Origin: Sinotaia quadrata
Taxonomy: Eukaryota; Mollusca; Gastropoda; Architaenioglossa; Viviparidae
Assembly: GCA_028829895.1 (NCBI GenBank)
Contig: CM054183.1
Coordinates: 19,847,975 to 19,911,974, forward strand
Length of the DNA stretch: 64,000 nucleotides
Reading direction: 5' to 3'
Within the stretch, counting starts at the first letter, position 1, and each line of letters begins with the position of its first letter. Shown here one piece after another: positions 42,401 through 53,025 of this stretch. The position numbers were made by a program, and so were the translations under genes. Under the pieces are notes generated by a model. That model worked only from the letters and a program-made list of their open reading frames with translations. It made no database searches and had not been told where the DNA came from.

Positions 42401-45400
42401 AATATGAAGTACTGGCTTTGTTAACATCTTGGAATTGTCAAATGAAATAACATATTTAACCTGTATGCATGACTACCATATAAATTTTTTAATTTCTTAA
42501 TTTAATCAACAACAGTAGATTTTCCAGTTATGATTTACATTTATTTTTATTTGTTATTATTTTATATTGTATTAATAATATATATTTTTAAAATCTTTTT
42601 TTAGATGATTGAATCTTTCATATATCAATAACTTCACTGGTCATACCTGAATGCTTTGACAATATGCATTCTTTATTGATAAAGAGTAATATCAAATTCC
42701 TTGATAAACATATTATTGCTTTTCATTATCATGACAATATACATTATGTATACAACCAACTGCAACTTATACTAACTGGAATTTTGTAACATTCATACAT
42801 AATGTGTACAAATAACAATATTTGACATATAAGAGATCTGCATGTTTATTTTACATTGTATAGTTTTTTGCTTCTTTGTGATTTTTATTTGTTAGTATGA
42901 ATATGAATATTACCTATTTTGTTTAAAATATATAGGAAATTGGAATAAAATTCAATGCTAATTAAACATAAATCTAAAGTTTCTCTACTCAATGATATAT
43001 ATACCTTGAGATAAGAATACAAAGAAAATAAATAAATCATTATTTAAAACATATGTGTGCATGCTCTCAGAAAAGCTATACAACAGCCATAACTCTTAAG
43101 AGTTAATTGTAAATATTTATACACTTTCAGTTCCACAACATGCAAAATGCATGGAAAAAAGTTAAATATAGTTTTTAAAGTTAAATATAGTTTTTATTTA
43201 ACATTTGTCAAATAAATACAGGAAGGAAAATTTCTCAAAGACTGTCAATCATATACCAAATCATCAAAAAAACAGAACAGAAATATAAGAGAATGACATA
43301 CATTTGATAAAAATCTTATTACCTCTAGGATCTGAACGAGATCGACTTCGAGAACGACTCCATGATCTAGAGCGTCGACCAAGCTTCTCTCTAAGATCAC
43401 GCTCCCGAGGACTTCGAGAACGGCCTCGAGGCCTATCTGGTGATAAACGAAACCGACGAGGACTACGAGATCTACTACTACGTCTGCGATAGCGTCTGTC
43501 TGGGGAATATCGACGATCAGGCGAGTAGCGTCCTCTATCATCATAACGTCGCCTGCGATCATCTCTGAAACATAATATTATTTAGTAAATGAATAGAATA
43601 AATTAACAAAAATAGCATAAGCATTAATGATAATCATCAAATATAAAATTAAGTGAAATCCTGTCAGCGACCAGTCCATTTTTTCTTACTTTTTAATAAA
43701 AGGATATCAATATGTCAGTTATAGAAAATTTTACCCTCTTAATATTTAAAAGTACATATGAAGATATTCCACATGGTTTGACTTCAAAGTTCAATGGTAT
43801 GGTCAATGTGGTGAGCTAGTGGCTGAGTGCTGGCACCCAAGTTCAAATCATATCAGTATTCAGTTGTTTGGTGACATTATGCTAATTAGTACTTTAAAGA
43901 TAAATTATTTTACACAAATATTACATGATAATTACAGAGCTCATATAACTGTTGTATTATATGTCATCTGTAACTGCATTTGGATTTTTTATATGTGGTG
44001 TGTTGTTGTATGGTCAATTGCTAGTGTTAATACTAGTTTATAAACCATAGTTTTAATGCTAAAATTTTTTTTAAATACATAAATAAAATTGAATTTATTT
44101 ACAGGTCTCGACCCCGCCTGGGACTGAAACTTCTGCTGCGAGTCCTTCGCCTTCTATCTTTTCCTTCTCTGCTATCTCGTCGATCCCCTTCTCTTCTTTC
44201 ACCATCACGTCTATCAAGGTCTCTCCGATCACGAGGGTCTCTTCCATCCCTCTCTCTATTTTCAGGAAGTTCTCTAATATCTCTATTCTCTCTGTTATCT
44301 GGTTGCTCTATTTTCGGTTGCTAAAATAAATTAAACAATGATATGTATACTTTATTTACATTTTACATAAATTGCAAAGAAATGAAGTAATAAAGAAAAT
44401 TTTCTAAAAGATCTACCTAATTTGTATTGTATGATAGTAGACACACAAACTTGTTTGGATCTAGGTGGCCAGAATACTGAGTACATATATAAACTTGTTT
44501 GGATTTAGATGGCCAGAATACTGAATGATACACAAACTTATTTGGACTAGTAAAATAAATATTACAACTAGCAATTAAGTTTATATATATATATATAGCT
44601 ATGTATAAATAAGCATATCATAAATATCTTCACACAATAACAGTAACAATTTTTTTAAAACTTTGCTACTTGTTACTCACCCAAGAAGGTGGCGTATCAC
44701 CCCCCTTCTTGGTACGACGCAAAGTGGGATCATTTGCAGATAACTTAGAGTGAGCAGAGGAGCTGGCACTTGCAGGTTGTGTGACAGAATGTGTTGGTGA
44801 TGCAGGTTCTGCCTTGACTATTACAGGCTCAGTCTTAATCACAACTGGTGCAGGAGCTGGGACAGGTATGGTAGCTGTAACAGGTGGAGGTGGAATTTGT
44901 GGAGGTATAGAGGTCTTAAGCACAGGTGTCTCATAAACTTTAGTCTTCAGTCCTTCAAACAACTCATCCACAAAGGATTTTGTTTCTGCACAAAGAGACA
45001 TTTTAAATTAAGTATTTCCCCTAAACTTGTGTCAACATGAGAAAAATTGAGACAGATTACTAATTTTTAATTACAATGGTTCAACTTTATAATAAATTAA
45101 TGAAAAATTAAATTAATGTTCAAAGATTTTTTTTTGCTTCAAATTACATAATCAGTAATGCAATACTATATGGAAAAGCATAAACTGAAAAAACAGACCA
45201 AATTCTTTTTTTAAAGTCTAATAATAATATTTTTAGAAAATGTTATTTTAGTGAATCAATAATTAGAAATATATATCAGAAGAAAGAACTCTTACTAAGC
45301 TGAAGAAACACATCCAGCTGATCATTACATATATCCCTAAGCTCTGATTCTGGTTTGTCTTTACGTACAAGAGCACACACATACTTGGCTAATGCACTTG

Positions 45401-48400
45401 GTTCTGCATCACAACTGTCAAATAAAAACAAACAAATAATTAATAACATTCTTTTTTTCAAAACTGTAACAACATACAAAATTTGTGTAAAGTCAAAATT
45501 AGGCCAAGTTTACAAATAGACTTAAGACTAGATTTTAAATGGATGGAAAATAATAAGAAATTTCATGATTACAAAAATAAACTTAAAAAAAAAATACATA
45601 CAATAAATTAATTTTTGCTTTAATGTTTGTAACATTTAACAGTAATATAAGAATTGGGCAATAATTTCAGCATGTTTAAATCTTCGTGCTGCTCAACTAC
45701 CAACTAGTTTCATTTTAAAATGATGATCTCATCCCACTTCAAAAGATCAGAAAATAATGCTATTCAAGTTGAATATAAATTTATGGCAAAATTTATGTAA
45801 TGATAATATAATATATACATTCCTAAGACTTCTGCCAATGGAACAAAAAGATGTCTGTACATGTATATTATCAGTATCACAATGCTGAAACACAGTAGTA
45901 ATTAGTTTGACATCTGTACAATGCAACAATAGCTAAGAGACTGAAAGCACAGGAATCAGCATCTTGCTCTAACTGTGTATGGTCAACATATCACATTATC
46001 AGTATGTGTAAGTTCAAGGTTGGTGTGCATATAAAATGAAAATTCAAAATAATCTTTGTGAATTCTGGAGACCAAACTAAAGCTTCAATTTTCACTGTAT
46101 TGACTCTTGAACAGAATTCACAGGTAACAACTTACAGCAACATGTTACTGATATTGATAACTTCGAAGATAATGTTGGATACACATCAACATGATCCTAT
46201 AGAATACAGTAGTCACTGCGATCTGAAGCGGGCACAAGACTACACCAAAATAAAAAAGGTGCCCTCCTCTCTCCAAAAGTCAAATTAAGGCAGCACTAAA
46301 TTTCAGACATATATCATCTTTAAACTCCTTTCTCTCTTACAAACATTATCATCTTACAAATACTGCAACAATTTTGTTAGCCCGACACACACACAGAATA
46401 AGAAATAACCTCAATCAAAATTCATAAGCATAATGTACAATTTAATCAAATTAGTGAACATAGAAAGCATTCACCAATTCAAATCATACATCAATAGCAA
46501 CCATGTATGAAATATTTCAAAGTCCATTCTTTCTTTATCAGTCAGTTAACTTACCATAACATAAGCTAATGATCACCTTTAACAGTTTATCATCTTTATG
46601 ACTGAACTTGAGTTTCATCAAAAATCAAAGTACCTTTCGGTCCATCCCCATTGATTGAACAACAACAGCACCAACAACAGCAAAGAAATGTATTTTAAGC
46701 TTGTTAGTTATATCCTCAGTAAGCGTTTTAATAAAATTCAGCTCTACCATGACTTGTGTAAATTACCTGATTGCCTCCTTTGGCCACAATTATCAAAACA
46801 GAGGAAAAGCCATGCACAACAACAACAAATTTTTAATCGCTCTAAGTCCGCAGCCAGATATTTGTGACAGGCATTACTGACCTGAATAATCCTGAAACTA
46901 ATAAGTAATAATATGTTTAAGATTATATACTATATTAAATAATGCATTTTCAACAAACATCCTTTAAACTAAGTTTAATTAAATAATTTTTTGATGCAAG
47001 CATATGGAGGGTTATAGTTATAGAAAAAAAAGCACACTAAGTAATAATGGGGATGGAGTGGTTGTAGAAAATCACTTTTTTTTTGGGGGGGGAGGAGGGA
47101 CACATATAAATTAAACTGAGAGTTCAAAGGGACTCATCAGGAATGAGAAGTTTAATTCAAATTGAAAGTGGTTGCAGATTTTGGCTTTTGTTTAAACCTA
47201 GAATAATTAAAAATCTAGGAATACAGCATTAAACCAAATGAAAATTCCTGCACTAATTTTGGACCATATTCTGATTTGCATATGTGCTGGGAGCACAGTG
47301 TTATTTCTCATTGGGAAATAGGGAGTTCTACCAATTTTCTCACTAAGAACATTGTTATTAAATTTTACCTAATGACACTACTACCTAATTCATAGGCAGT
47401 CTTGAGTGTTAGCATTGTCTGCTAAATACATCTATTAACTTAGGCAATAGTTATAGATTGTTCTTATAACTGTATCACATCCCAACTTATTTATACTCGG
47501 AATTACATTAATAGTTTTCAAAAAGTACTGATAGTTTTCACAATAAACAGTATGAGTCTATGAGTGTTTCATTATCTTCAAAGATATATCTCCACAGAGT
47601 TTGGACTAGCTTCTGCAATTATCATAGCTTCCTTTGCATAATGTATGTTTTATAATATATGGGTTTGATAGAATAAGAAAATGAAGTATATTTTTATTCA
47701 ATTGTGTGAATAACATTACAATTAATAATAAATTGACTTGAATGGGCCATAGGCGTTTTTCACAGTAAGAAAGAAATGAAAGCAAATATATCACAAAAAA
47801 AGATATTTCTTCTAGGTTTGAAAAGCACGAATTGTGCATCTGCAGCTTGGATATATGCAGTCAGACCTATACTCAATGCTTCGATTCAGTTTTTGTTCAC
47901 ATATTTTATTTTTTTAAATATCTAGAATCTAAAAAACTTATATTTTATAACTCTTGAGAAAACAGCAAAGACTCATTGTATGATATTCTGTTAAATACAT
48001 CCCTAATGGTAAACATGTTCGAATTAATATGGATGAGCCTAAAAAAACCCAACTAACTTCAGTCCCGTTGTCAGGTGTTAAAAGTGCACTGAATGACTGC
48101 AGGAGCAATGTAAACTGATTGAATGAAGTGTTTCTTTTCTTTGCAATAGTTATGAACGGCACAGAAAATGTTAGATTCCACAATATTACTATTAGTAATA
48201 CTAATAGTATTCATAAATCATTTATTATCATTCTTATCCTTCTAGTCAGTCTTTGTCTATCCCCACATCTGTTGCAACATTTCTTTGGCAAGCACTAAAT
48301 CAAATCAAGCAAACTCAACATATGTTGGAAATAATATTTTTCAGCCCACTATACCAGCAGCATTAATTTACTAGTACACAGTTTAATGAATTTATTATAT

Positions 48401-48859
48401 TAGTCAACTTTACGGGCATTTATCTAATTTCCATTCGGAATACGATTTACGAACCATTTTTTCTACCTTAATTATTTTCTTAAGTGTTCTGAGATATCTG
48501 ACTTTTTTATGATTACACGTACATCAATCACCTTGCAAAATTAATATTGCTTAGAATACTGGCAATATAAATTAAAAGTGAAACTGAAACTATCGTTAAC
48601 TGCAATGTAGTGGCTAGTGTTGATTCAGGATTACGATGAGTTATTTTACAACTTGACTATAGTAATTAGTATATTACTAATTACAACTTCAGTATATTTT
48701 CATAAATTATATTTTAATAGATTATTATCAGAAGATCTATTTGACATATTAATATAAATACACACACCAATACACTAATTACAAACAGAAAAATTCTCAC
48801 ATTGGTGACAGTTTCTGTACAAGCCACTGTTTCAACGCGTCCACGTTCTCAATCAACAT
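13861..48859 (-). CDS. RBM26: RBM26/RBM27-type RNA-binding protein, complete, 21 coding exons
   Basis: Twenty-one exons join without a phase error into 3,450 nt, 1,149 residues plus stop, close to the roughly 1,000-residue vertebrate RBM26 and RBM27. Domains in order: PWI-like helical region (1-75), RS/RD-rich region (165-315), CCCH zinc finger (C385, C394, C400, H404), proline-rich linker (420-550), RRM1 (about 620-695), coiled-coil region (838-925), RGG patch (990-1015), RRM2 (about 1022-1090) and an acidic tail ending SRSWRR. The last six residues match the vertebrate ends as I remember them. Family members (Drosophila swm, vertebrate RBM26/27) are nuclear RNA-binding proteins linked to the nuclear exosome (PAXT-associated) and RNA export. 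Start: ATG at 48857-48859, opening MLIENVDALKQWL like the family MIIENFEALKSWL. One intron is GC-AG. It diverges from the AFG2A gene and converges on the MICU gene. Confidence 0.95.
16224..20595 (-). CDS. RBM26: RBM26 exons 18-20: RGG patch and RRM2
   Basis: Exons are 20413-20595, 18344-18430 and 16224-16352, all phase 0. Exon 18 encodes an RGRGG-rich patch (LLGRGRGGTRGRGTW) then RPKTLEVRGF, the first strand of RRM2. Exon 19 adds GEIIKTDVKGEIPCAIITF with the RNP-like strand. Exon 20 closes the fold (GKFKKKILMLRWH) and starts the acidic stretch of consecutive Glu residues, encoded by a TTC/TTCTTC-type repeat on the + strand. Confidence 0.93.
16608..17594. mobile_element. Possible non-autonomous DNA transposon with short inverted ends
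   Basis: The left end GGGTTCCTGCCAAGG and the inverse of the right end (GGTTCCTGCGCAGG) are similar, and both continue into TTTTCCAG-like sequence. The interior is AT-rich and non-coding. No clear target duplication is visible. It lies in RBM26 intron 19. Confidence 0.4.
21459..22773. mobile_element. DNA transposon with 37-bp perfect terminal inverted repeats
   Basis: 21459-21495 is the exact reverse complement of 22737-22773; the outer end reads ATATGTGACCTGTCACCAC. Weaker inverted similarity continues inward (GGGGGT then ATTGAGAT on both sides), with about 50 bp missing on the left, so the original inverted repeats were longer. The inside has a 73-codon minus-strand frame (22027-22248), Ser/Asp-rich near its end, without a transposase catalytic signature that I can recognise. 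The target duplication is unclear: ATAT on both sides is part of the repeat itself. Superfamily undecided. Confidence 0.75.
22900..24160 (-). pseudogene. Decayed hAT transposase gene
   Basis: On the minus strand an opening MANADCEIVEFKKKLEAF (about 24,118-24,050) is followed by a zinc-finger-like segment (FCTACTLDFKIAHGELQVSR, near 23,940-23,860) of the kind found at the N-terminus of hAT transposases. Further on is the classic C-terminal dimerisation motif CERIFSCVRKNKTDQ (near 23,060-23,000). The middle is degraded, and a long poly(A) run at 23,643-23,667 interrupts it. The ends are not clear. It lies in RBM26 intron 17. Confidence 0.7.
24409..24477. repeat. (TG)n microsatellite near an RBM26 donor
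   Basis: About 34 TG repeats start 63 bp past the exon 17 donor; in the RBM26 transcript this reads as a (CA)n intronic tract. Confidence 0.97.
24541..30776 (-). CDS. RBM26: RBM26 exons 13-17: Ser/Thr-rich linker and coiled coil
   Basis: Exons are 30627-30776, 28671-28838, 26399-26473, 25071-25139 and 24541-24801, all phase 0, so each could be skipped without a frame shift. Exon 14 has the family signature for the region before the coil (NLKKTVFS). Exons 14-16 form a Lys/Glu/Gln-rich heptad-like helix (EALGKKADLEKQKNVLLEKQ, LLLDKLEKGKSTM). Exon 17 carries the conserved KKDILDTELELMKKQHSGED segment seen in RBM26/27. Confidence 0.92.
27601..28250. repeat. Minisatellite, about 37-bp unit, about 17 copies, in RBM26 intron 14
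   Basis: Units read AAGCTAAGTAGGATAGTTTG followed by TACCAGATAAGACAAATA. Variants (TATCATACAAGACAAA, TATCAGACAAGACAAATA) recur in the same order in two blocks, around 27,840-28,070 and 28,070-28,250, so there is higher-order structure. The edges are more diverged than the middle. Confidence 0.92.
31403..34964 (-). CDS. RBM26: RBM26 exons 10-12: RRM1
   Basis: Exons are 34791-34964, 34367-34494 and 31403-31672. RRM1 starts NTTLEVRKIP in exon 11 and continues AALISFSTNEEAARAY and NNRFIKLFWHR in exon 12, matching the family RRM. The intron between exons 11 and 12 uses a GC donor (CAG|GCAAGT at 34361-34366). Only that junction keeps both frame and homology (TLTNIQ|VKYDND). Exon 10 has tandem donors three bases apart. 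Exon 12 ends PVE at a weak GTTATT donor. Confidence 0.92.
32319..32390. repeat. Near-perfect palindrome, 35-bp arms
   Basis: Arms 32319-32353 and 32356-32390 are inverse to each other with two mismatches, around a 2-base centre. Each arm carries CTTTAACCTTTAGTC or its inverse. It lies in RBM26 intron 11, about 500 bp from the piggyBac-type element. Confidence 0.9.
32901..34252 (+). mobile_element. piggyBac-type element, decayed, with TTAA target sites
   Basis: TTAA at 32901-32904 and 34249-34252 flanks a 1,344-bp element that begins CCCGTTCGCAG and ends ATCGGG, the CCC/GGG termini typical of piggyBac. Inside, + strand coding traces match piggyBac transposases: FLPVNFVQKIVEFTNTYA (33506-33559) and TEMYQFWGLIVLMC (near 33628-33672). 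The second is in another frame and stops follow soon, so the gene is broken. It lies in RBM26 intron 11, opposite in orientation to RBM26. Confidence 0.85.
35386..37248 (-). CDS. RBM26: RBM26 exons 8-9: proline-rich linker with GYNPEAP motif
   Basis: Exons are 37084-37248 and 35386-35601. They encode a Pro/Met/Arg-rich linker (LPPPISAAMSVPPPR, GPPPPPPFWTTPPPSG). The GYNPEAP motif also occurs in vertebrate RBM26/27 before the RRM. Both junction codons begin with a carried G. Low complexity suggests disorder. Confidence 0.92.
38768..39476 (-). mobile_element. hAT-family element with 8-bp target-site duplication
   Basis: The element starts CAGGGGTCTCAAACTC and ends with its inverse GAGTTTGAGACCCCTG. 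It is flanked by the exact 8-bp direct repeat TTCTATAT (38760-38767 and 39477-39484), as hAT insertion gives. The minus strand keeps a transposase trace, LNKSKFKDKLTDEHLQ, close to the C-terminal part of GTF2IRD2/ZBED5-like hAT proteins. Frameshifts and stops break it, and at 709 bp it is a deleted copy. It sits in RBM26 intron 7. Confidence 0.85.
40729..41680 (-). CDS. RBM26: RBM26 exons 6-7: CCCH zinc finger
   Basis: Exons are 41456-41680 and 40729-40836. The zinc finger is split by the intron: RMRCQNFD ends exon 6 and EKGFCMLGDLCPFDHG starts exon 7, with the Glu codon G|AG across the junction. Spacing is C-x8-C-x5-C-x3-H, exactly that of vertebrate RBM26. The next segment, DPVVVEDISIPNML, is also conserved in the family. 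Confidence 0.95.
43323..44320 (-). CDS. RBM26: RBM26 exons 4-5: Arg/Ser- and Arg/Asp-rich region
   Basis: Exons are 44103-44320 and 43323-43564. Exon 4 encodes NREN, RDRRD and GDRRD repeats, then RTRSRSFSPRRGRD. Exon 5 encodes RYSPDRRYSPDRRYRRRSS and further RS dipeptides. The joining codon is CT|A (Leu). RS-rich segments of this kind usually direct nuclear-speckle localisation and are phosphorylated by SR kinases; that role is inferred from the family. Confidence 0.92.
43795..43860 (+). repeat. Possible tRNA-derived SINE head
   Basis: GTGAGCTAGTGGCTGAGTGC, followed 12 bp later by AGTTCAAATCA, resembles spaced A and B boxes of a tRNA-like promoter. The anticodon arm and the rest of a tRNA fold are not convincing. 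It lies in RBM26 intron 4. Confidence 0.3.
44438..44555. repeat. Tandem repeat, about 51-bp unit
   Basis: Two full copies and one partial copy of AAACTTGTTTGGAT then GGCCAGAATACTGA in RBM26 intron 3. Confidence 0.75.
44681..48859 (-). CDS. RBM26: RBM26 exons 1-3: PWI-like N-terminal domain and Pro/Val/Ala linker
   Basis: Exons are 48801-48859, 45296-45414 and 44681-44985. Joined, they read SPICDAEPSALAKYVCALV, then RDICNDQLDVFLQLKTKSF. The codon for Ile20 is split across intron 1 (AT|T) and that for Lys60 across intron 2 (A|AA), which confirms both junctions. This is the conserved helical N-terminus of RBM26/27. Exon 3 goes on into a Pro/Val/Thr-rich low-complexity stretch with repeated KTEP- and KAEP-like motifs, probably disordered. 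Confidence 0.93.
46520..46590. repeat. Dispersed repeat, copy A, SINE-like
   Basis: AAGTCCATTC, then ATCAGTCAGTTAACT and CTAATG.(C/T)CACCTTT, are shared with 52049-52110. Confidence 0.6.
47301..47420. repeat. Dispersed repeat, copy A (RBM26 intron 1)
   Basis: Shares about 110 bp with 50421-50540 in the same orientation: GTTATTTCTCATTG, then CTACCAATTTT, TCACTAAGAACAT and GACACTAC. Probably an old interspersed element. Confidence 0.75.
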
Positions 48860-49618
48860 AGCAGATGGATGATGTTTGGACAAAACCGTAACAAACGGTT
48901 AAAAAGACTAATATTGCGAAACGTATTTATTAATCTAACTTATATATAGTCCTGGCTTCACTTCGGAACATATTTAAAACAGATCAGAGTTTCTCTTATA
49001 ATATCAGTTTCCTGAAAGTCGGTTTTCTCTTGACTGACGTATAAAATGGCTGAGCTTACATCTCGTAACCGTATTAAAATATAACTGAAATGTCGATCAA
49101 TGTTAAGTAAATCTTAAAGTAACTATGAAATTTGAGTTTGTTAGTATATAAAATGTGCTTAATTTATAACTCAGTTAAATATTACTACTCTGAATTGAGA
49201 AATATACAGATTTAGAAAAATAAATAAACGGAAGCAAACTTAAGATTAGAGATTATGTACTAGTGGAAGGGAAATTACTCTTTTTAAATTTCGTCTGCTT
49301 TCCCACGTTTTGTCATAAAAGTATTATAATGATATTTTTTATTTGGTTAATGTGCCGAAGTTACAAAAGGAAAAGAAAGGACAGACTCTTTTTTATTTAT
49401 GCAGTTTTTTCCTTAGAAAACTAAATTTAAGATTAGTCTTACTATCGAATTTGTATTCTAATTGGCCACATTGTTTAACAAACTTAGTTATAATTCTCAT
49501 TACATCCCAAGAAATACTTAAAATATCCTTTACGTAACAAGAAGCGTTATGCAACCGTTTCATACTTCCAAGATAAGTTTAAAGTTTTATTGCTTAAAAT
49601 ATCAGATATTGAAAATAA
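48860..49618. promoter_or_regulatory. Shared upstream region of divergent RBM26 and AFG2A genes
   Basis: The two start codons point away from each other across about 760 bp. Both 5' UTRs and both core promoters must fall in or near this interval unless upstream non-coding exons exist. I see no convincing TATA box or other named core element. The CpG content is a little higher than in the flanks near 48,830-49,070. Bidirectional use is an inference from arrangement. Confidence 0.5.
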
Positions 49619-52600
49619 ATGCCTCCTAAACAAAAATCGAAGCGTGAAGATTGGAAGGAGTGTTTTAAGTGTCAACGTGTTGTTCACAGTCGGGACACAA
49701 TACTGCATAAAGAACAATGTCAAGAAGGGCTTCCACTGACTCATGGTTTCTTACAGAATGGAATATTACATGCTGTAGTATCCCATTCTGTCCAAGGTAT
49801 AAAACAAATGCAGATTTTTGTTTATAATAGACACTTTCAGATATGCAAACACATAATGAGAGTTACACGAAGTTCACTTATAAATTTAGTATTTTCACTT
49901 TTTAGAAGTTAATGAGCAAATTCTTCATGAGCTCTTAGCAATGATTGGGATTTTTGTTTGTTTGGGAGGAGAGCCTGGGGGTAAATGGAAAAATTGAGAA
50001 AACTCAGTTTCAAATTTCAGAGACTCGTACATCAATGACTTCAAAGGTTGATACAACCCAAACCGTGCAGATTCTGGGAAATTTTCCATTTTTAACTTGA
50101 CTAGGATCAAATATCACAAAATCAGAGATGAACATAAATGAAAAATTAAATATAATAAATAATAGGTCTACAAGAAAATAAGATGCAAAGCTGATCCATA
50201 GCTCTTGCAAACAAGACAGAAGACATTTACTACATTCAATCAGACTTTTATGTTTTTCCTAACTTATAAAAGTAAACAGTATATCATGTGTGATATACTA
50301 TAAATCTATTTCATTTTAAATAATAAATATTACATCTATCATAATAAAAGTTAATAGATGATTAGTATACCTTAAAAGTCACAAATAATAGGATATAATT
50401 TTATTTGGATAAATTAATGTGTTATTTCTCATTGTGAAATATGAGTCCTACCAATTTTATCACTAAGAACATGGTAAAGTTTACCCATTGACACTACAGC
50501 CTATAATTTACAGCAGTCCCAAGTATCATCATGGTCTTCATGTAATATAGGAAACATCTCAGTTATTTATCAGCTTCTGACTGTTGTTGAATACAAATTA
50601 TAAACCTACAGGTTTCAGGACAACAAGAGAAAAGGGGGTATTTTTTGGCTTAATATTTAGATATGGATGATACTTTTTTTTTTTTTTTTTGGGGGGGGGG
50701 CTTAATATTTAGATATGGATGATACTTTTTTTTTTACCCTTATTTAACTGCTGTATATTATGTATATTACATAATATAATTGTATGGCATAATTTTAAAA
50801 CACTTAATGAATTACCCATGTTCTTTTTACTTTCTTGTGTAAATTCTTCTTAAAATGTTGCATTGTATACCTCATATCACATGTTACATAGTTCATTAGA
50901 GAAACTGTTTGTTTTTGCACAGAAATGACAGACTTGCCTGTATCATTAAAAAACAAGGTTGTCTTCATTCACCCTGGAACCATGCAACTATGTGGTCTGG
51001 CCATTGGACAGCTTTGCATCATCAGTGAATCCTATGTTCTGCAAGCTTGGCCAAATTCAAATTTGCCACCTCTCAGCATTATTTTGCCAGAATTTCTTGG
51101 TGGTTGTGCAGAGCAAGAACATCAAAAAGACAATGTAATGGTGCATCGTTTTTTCACCAATGGATTTGAGGCCCAAGAGGTAGAGGTGGAATTAAGGTAA
51201 CGTGTCTGGATGACAGAAATTTTTACAAAGTCACATTTTATAATTTAGCTTCTGCTATAGTTTTCTTCATATTCAGTTATAGGTTTTAATATTTTAATAT
51301 ATATATTTGTATAGTCTTGTTGTTTCATTTTGTCATTCCAGTCATTTGTTTGAACAAAGAAAGGATAAATATATTTTATAAATTATATATGGTTCATTCT
51401 CTGGTCAAGTGTATCATTTTGATTTTGTGAAATGAAGTGCAAAAATTAAAGTGGATTAAGTCTAATTATTTTACAAATTAAAATCTACAACAGGGCCTAA
51501 TGCTGACATAAAAAACATAAGAAAACATAAAAATTATAAAAATGTTGATGTTTTACTTATAGGAGTTTGAAATAGGTAAAATGCATATGTTTCTCTTGAA
51601 AACTTAAAAAGTAAGCTTGGAACATTTTTTTACCAGGGGGAAAAATGTTAAAATAAGCAATATAGTTATCTTAATACAATGAATATATTTTCTTTATTAA
51701 CCTAAATTATTAACTTAATCTGAATACTTATTTATTTTGAATAGGGTATGAAATATAACTTCATCATTTGGAAGCCTTATTCATCTTCCAGATATAAAAT
51801 TATCAACCATCATAAAAAATACACACACACAGGCATGCATGCACGCACACACGCACGCACGCACGCCATAATAAATACAGCATATCAGTTTTATGAGTGG
51901 GTTCACTAGAAACAATGTCAAGTGTTTAGCATACCACATATAAGCATCATAGTTCACAATTTGTAGAAATAATAGTCTACTCACACAAAACATCTCTATG
52001 TAAAACACACTTATAACACATTCACAAGCAAAAATGTACAAAACATTTCTAAGTCCATTCCCTCTCAATCAGTCAGTTAACTCACCATTAAACTAATGGC
52101 CACCTTTCATGACCGGACTTCTTGCCACACCAAATTCAAATGATCATACAGTATAATTCTCTACAGCATATAAACTTTTGATCTTAGCCCATTGGCTGGT
52201 CTCAATCTCATAAATCTTAACTATTGGATAATAAAATCTACTCTTCCAGTTGGAACTGGTTTTATTTACACCAGCAATTTCTAGCATATTCTGAACTCTA
52301 ATTCTTACTCCAACTCTGACACTTACAAAAATACCATCATAAGGAATGCCCAAGGTTGGATCACTTTGACAATTTAACAGTTTATATAACATTAACAATG
52401 TAGTTTAGAATTTCCACTGCATATGGATTGTTTAAATAGCACATGGTGTTTATGTATTACATGCAAAGTTCGGTAAAAGAATAAAAGTTTTGGATCCTAT
52501 GTACAGCTGTATATGGAAAATGTGTGACAAAAAAAATATGCCTTTTAAAAATATTATTTCTTCACAAAATTGACCGTTTACAGATAAAGGAATATTGAAT

Positions 52601-52970
52601 GTTGCTTTAATGTATTATCACTTCTAAGAAAACCTTGATACAAAAGTTTGTTGGATTATTTAAAACAATGAAAATTAAAGAAAATGGCTATATGTATGCA
52701 TGTCACCAAAAGATGTGCTATTTTTCAATTCAAAATGAATGTGTATTACAAATAATTACAAATAAGCAAACACATATTCATGCAACTATTTTATGTATCT
52801 CTCACATCAATTCTGAATATAATAATATAAACACATGATATTTCAGTATTCTCTTTATTTTTTTTATTAAAACGCATTTCAAATGGACCCACCCTTATGG
52901 TACTTGCCCAGAGATTGAGCCATATGCATATATTATACAACTTTATTGTCCTTTGATATATACTTATGGA

Positions 52971-53025
<55 letters not shown>

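Noticed and set aside
43245..43562. Minus-strand 105-residue Val/Asp-rich protein
   Set aside because: It is a wrong-frame reading of RBM26 exon 5; the RS-rich frame joins both neighbours in phase.
49048..49080. ATG at 49048 (MAELTSRN) as an AFG2A start
   Set aside because: The frame closes after about ten codons and has no route into exon 2 that I can see; it is probably 5' UTR or promoter.
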